DNA of 64,000 nt from Ceratopteris richardii (taxonomy: Eukaryota > Streptophyta > Polypodiopsida > Polypodiales > Pteridaceae): the NCBI GenBank assembly GCA_020310875.1, contig CM035412.1, positions 131,646,874 to 131,710,873 of the forward strand, in the 5' to 3' direction. Below, piece by piece: positions 62,940 to 64,000 of the stretch. The notes below the pieces were generated by a model. That model was not told the origin of the DNA and made no database searches. It was given only the letters and a program-made list of their open reading frames with translations. How positions within the stretch are numbered: position 1 is the first letter of the stretch; every line of letters starts with the position of its first letter. The translations under genes were made by a program, and so were the position numbers.

Positions 62940-63560
62940 TCTAATAGGTTATTAAAAAGCTCATTCGGTTCCAATGATATATTATATGCTAAAATCCAAG
63001 TTATATATTGTAAATTATGCCCTATTCTTTGATGCACTCCTCTAGAAAATCGACGGGCGCTTCCACATGTCTGAGATCATCTTGGAAATTGTAAAAGGAA
63101 GAGGGAGGTGAAAGTTCATGTAAATATGACAAAAGTGAGATAGAGTGATAACTCAAAGAGATGGAGTAGTGGTAAAAGTACTTCCCTTGTAAGTAGGAGG
63201 TTGTGGGTTCAAATCCTCCTACCTTAGGGAATCTAAAACTCTCTATTGCCACTCAAAATCAAAATTGCCTCGCTTATAGCCAACAGCTACCAACGGACAC
63301 CAAGAGAGCCTTGGGTGCCAATGTATTGCCTAAGTTCTTTGCCTTAGTCGATGCCTTGGAGTAAGCAAAGGTCTAAGCATAGGTGTAAATGTAGGTTTTG
63401 GTTCTGGAACTGGGACACAGACAGAGGCAGAAGCAGAAATGGAAGCAGAAGCAAAAGCAAAAGCGAGCGGATGCGGACGTGGATTCGGATTCAAATTCAG
63501 ATCGCAAACAGGAATCCATCATGGAGATAAACACAAACAAACCCCTCTCGACTGATAGAT
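62940..63560. other. Leader of the Gypsy fragment with tRNA-like insert
   Basis: This is a non-coding stretch between primer-binding site and gag. It holds a pol III-like segment at about 63150-63245 and a GAAGCA-rich hexamer stretch at 63426-63475. Confidence 0.5.
63150..63245 (+). mobile_element. tRNA-like/SINE-like segment with A and B boxes
   Basis: GAGTAGTGGTAAAAG (63165-63177 core) resembles an A box, and GGTTCAAATCC (63206-63216) is a near-consensus B box, on the plus strand opposite to the Gypsy fragment. The cloverleaf is not complete (the T-stem does not pair well), so it is more likely a SINE head or decayed tRNA copy than a working tRNA gene. Confidence 0.4.
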
Positions 63561-63577
63561 GCCAGGCTCTGATACCA
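63561..63577 (-). promoter_or_regulatory. tRNA-iMet primer-binding site of the Gypsy fragment
   Basis: The minus-strand TGGTATCAGAGCCTGGC is the initiator-Met site, longer and better preserved than those of the other elements here. Confidence 0.75.
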
Positions 63578-64000
63578 CTCCTATTAGGTCCTTCAATACA
63601 CACACAACAGAGGAAGATAGAAGACGAAACAAGAATAAAAAACAGAGAAACATTCGACGCAATATTGGGTGCGATCTCCCCCCGTGTACTCTGATGGATG
63701 AGTCTCTCACAATACACATATTTATATGTTTATTTCTATTACGTCCTGAAAATATAAGTTACATGAGGACCATCGCTTTAGAAGCATCTTTTAGGAAAAA
63801 CTACTTTATTTACAAAAGGCATCGCTTTCTAAAGCGAACCACTACTTTTATAACAAGATAAATCTAAATATAACTATTCTAGAAGTCTTTGATTTAGTCT
63901 TCGGATTTATTTATTTATGCACATCCACTTGTATCCACGGCCTCATGCTTCTTCACCTGCTAGATCAAACAGGACCACATTAAAACCTTCTGGACATTTA

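Larger units (their letters stand above)
60412..64000 (-). mobile_element. Gypsy fragment: 5' LTR part, leader, gag, protease, RT
   Basis: The minus strand carries a primer-binding site TGGTATCAGAGCCTGGC (63561-63577, 17 bases fitting initiator-Met tRNA), so sequence from about 63578 to beyond the window is the 5' LTR. A leader follows (62940-63560), then gag (62939-62000), CCHC knuckle CWNCGKIGHNKAAC (about 61945-61900), protease region with GSSHDFIS (about 61700) and RT (about 61250-60480) with IDYRALN and FFDDILIYS. RNase H and integrase are absent. It is the same family as the gag at 11270-12065. It is broken, but the RT stretch is long and readable. Confidence 0.8.

Noticed and set aside
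63150-63245. Functional tRNA gene
   Set aside because: A and B boxes are present but the T-stem and acceptor stem do not pair into a cloverleaf.

Overview
The window looks like intergenic DNA from a seed plant with a large, repeat-rich genome. A conifer or other gymnosperm is my best guess. The grounds are one convincing host gene in 64 kb, many nested Copia and Gypsy elements primed by initiator-Met tRNA, old LINEs, tRNA-derived SINEs and very long TA/CA microsatellites. Species cannot be fixed from the sequence alone.

Layout. 1-1250: decayed acidic coiled-coil ORF on the minus strand containing a 34-bp homopolymer. 1268-7900: 3' half of a Gypsy-like fossil on the plus strand, made of an integrase-tail remnant, a retropepsin-like region, a very long unrecognised coiled-coil ORF and an LTR-like tail. 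9440-10190: a second integrase-tail plus retropepsin-like fragment. 10193-12065: Copia and Gypsy gag fragments on the minus strand. 12066-16462: a short-LTR, apparently non-autonomous element in the Gypsy gag. 16666-16861: a self-complementary microsatellite. 18023-21960: two decayed LINEs head to head. 23929-25545: the one host gene, a BCS1-type AAA-ATPase (minus strand), with a SINE just upstream. 26200-27250: two more SINE-like copies and a 65-bp tandem repeat. 27481-33864: Copia element A. 34077-35092 and 41363-42062: a microsatellite array split by Copia element B (35093-41362), which itself holds a chromovirus relic. 43476-59151: Copia element C with Copia D and E nested inside. 59770-60400: a Copia fragment. 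60412-64000: a Gypsy gag-PR-RT fragment running off the window.

Relative ages. LTR pairs compared by eye give C about 8-9 % different, D about 4-5 % and E about 2 %. That matches the nesting order (C oldest, E youngest). B is clearly older; A is about 3-4 %.

The least explained material is the Gypsy-like fossil at 1268-7900. Its retropepsin-like region lies after the integrase tail, an order repeated at 9440-10190, and it is followed by almost 5 kb of decayed coding sequence of unknown family. The AAA-ATPase is the only item I would treat as a functional host gene.
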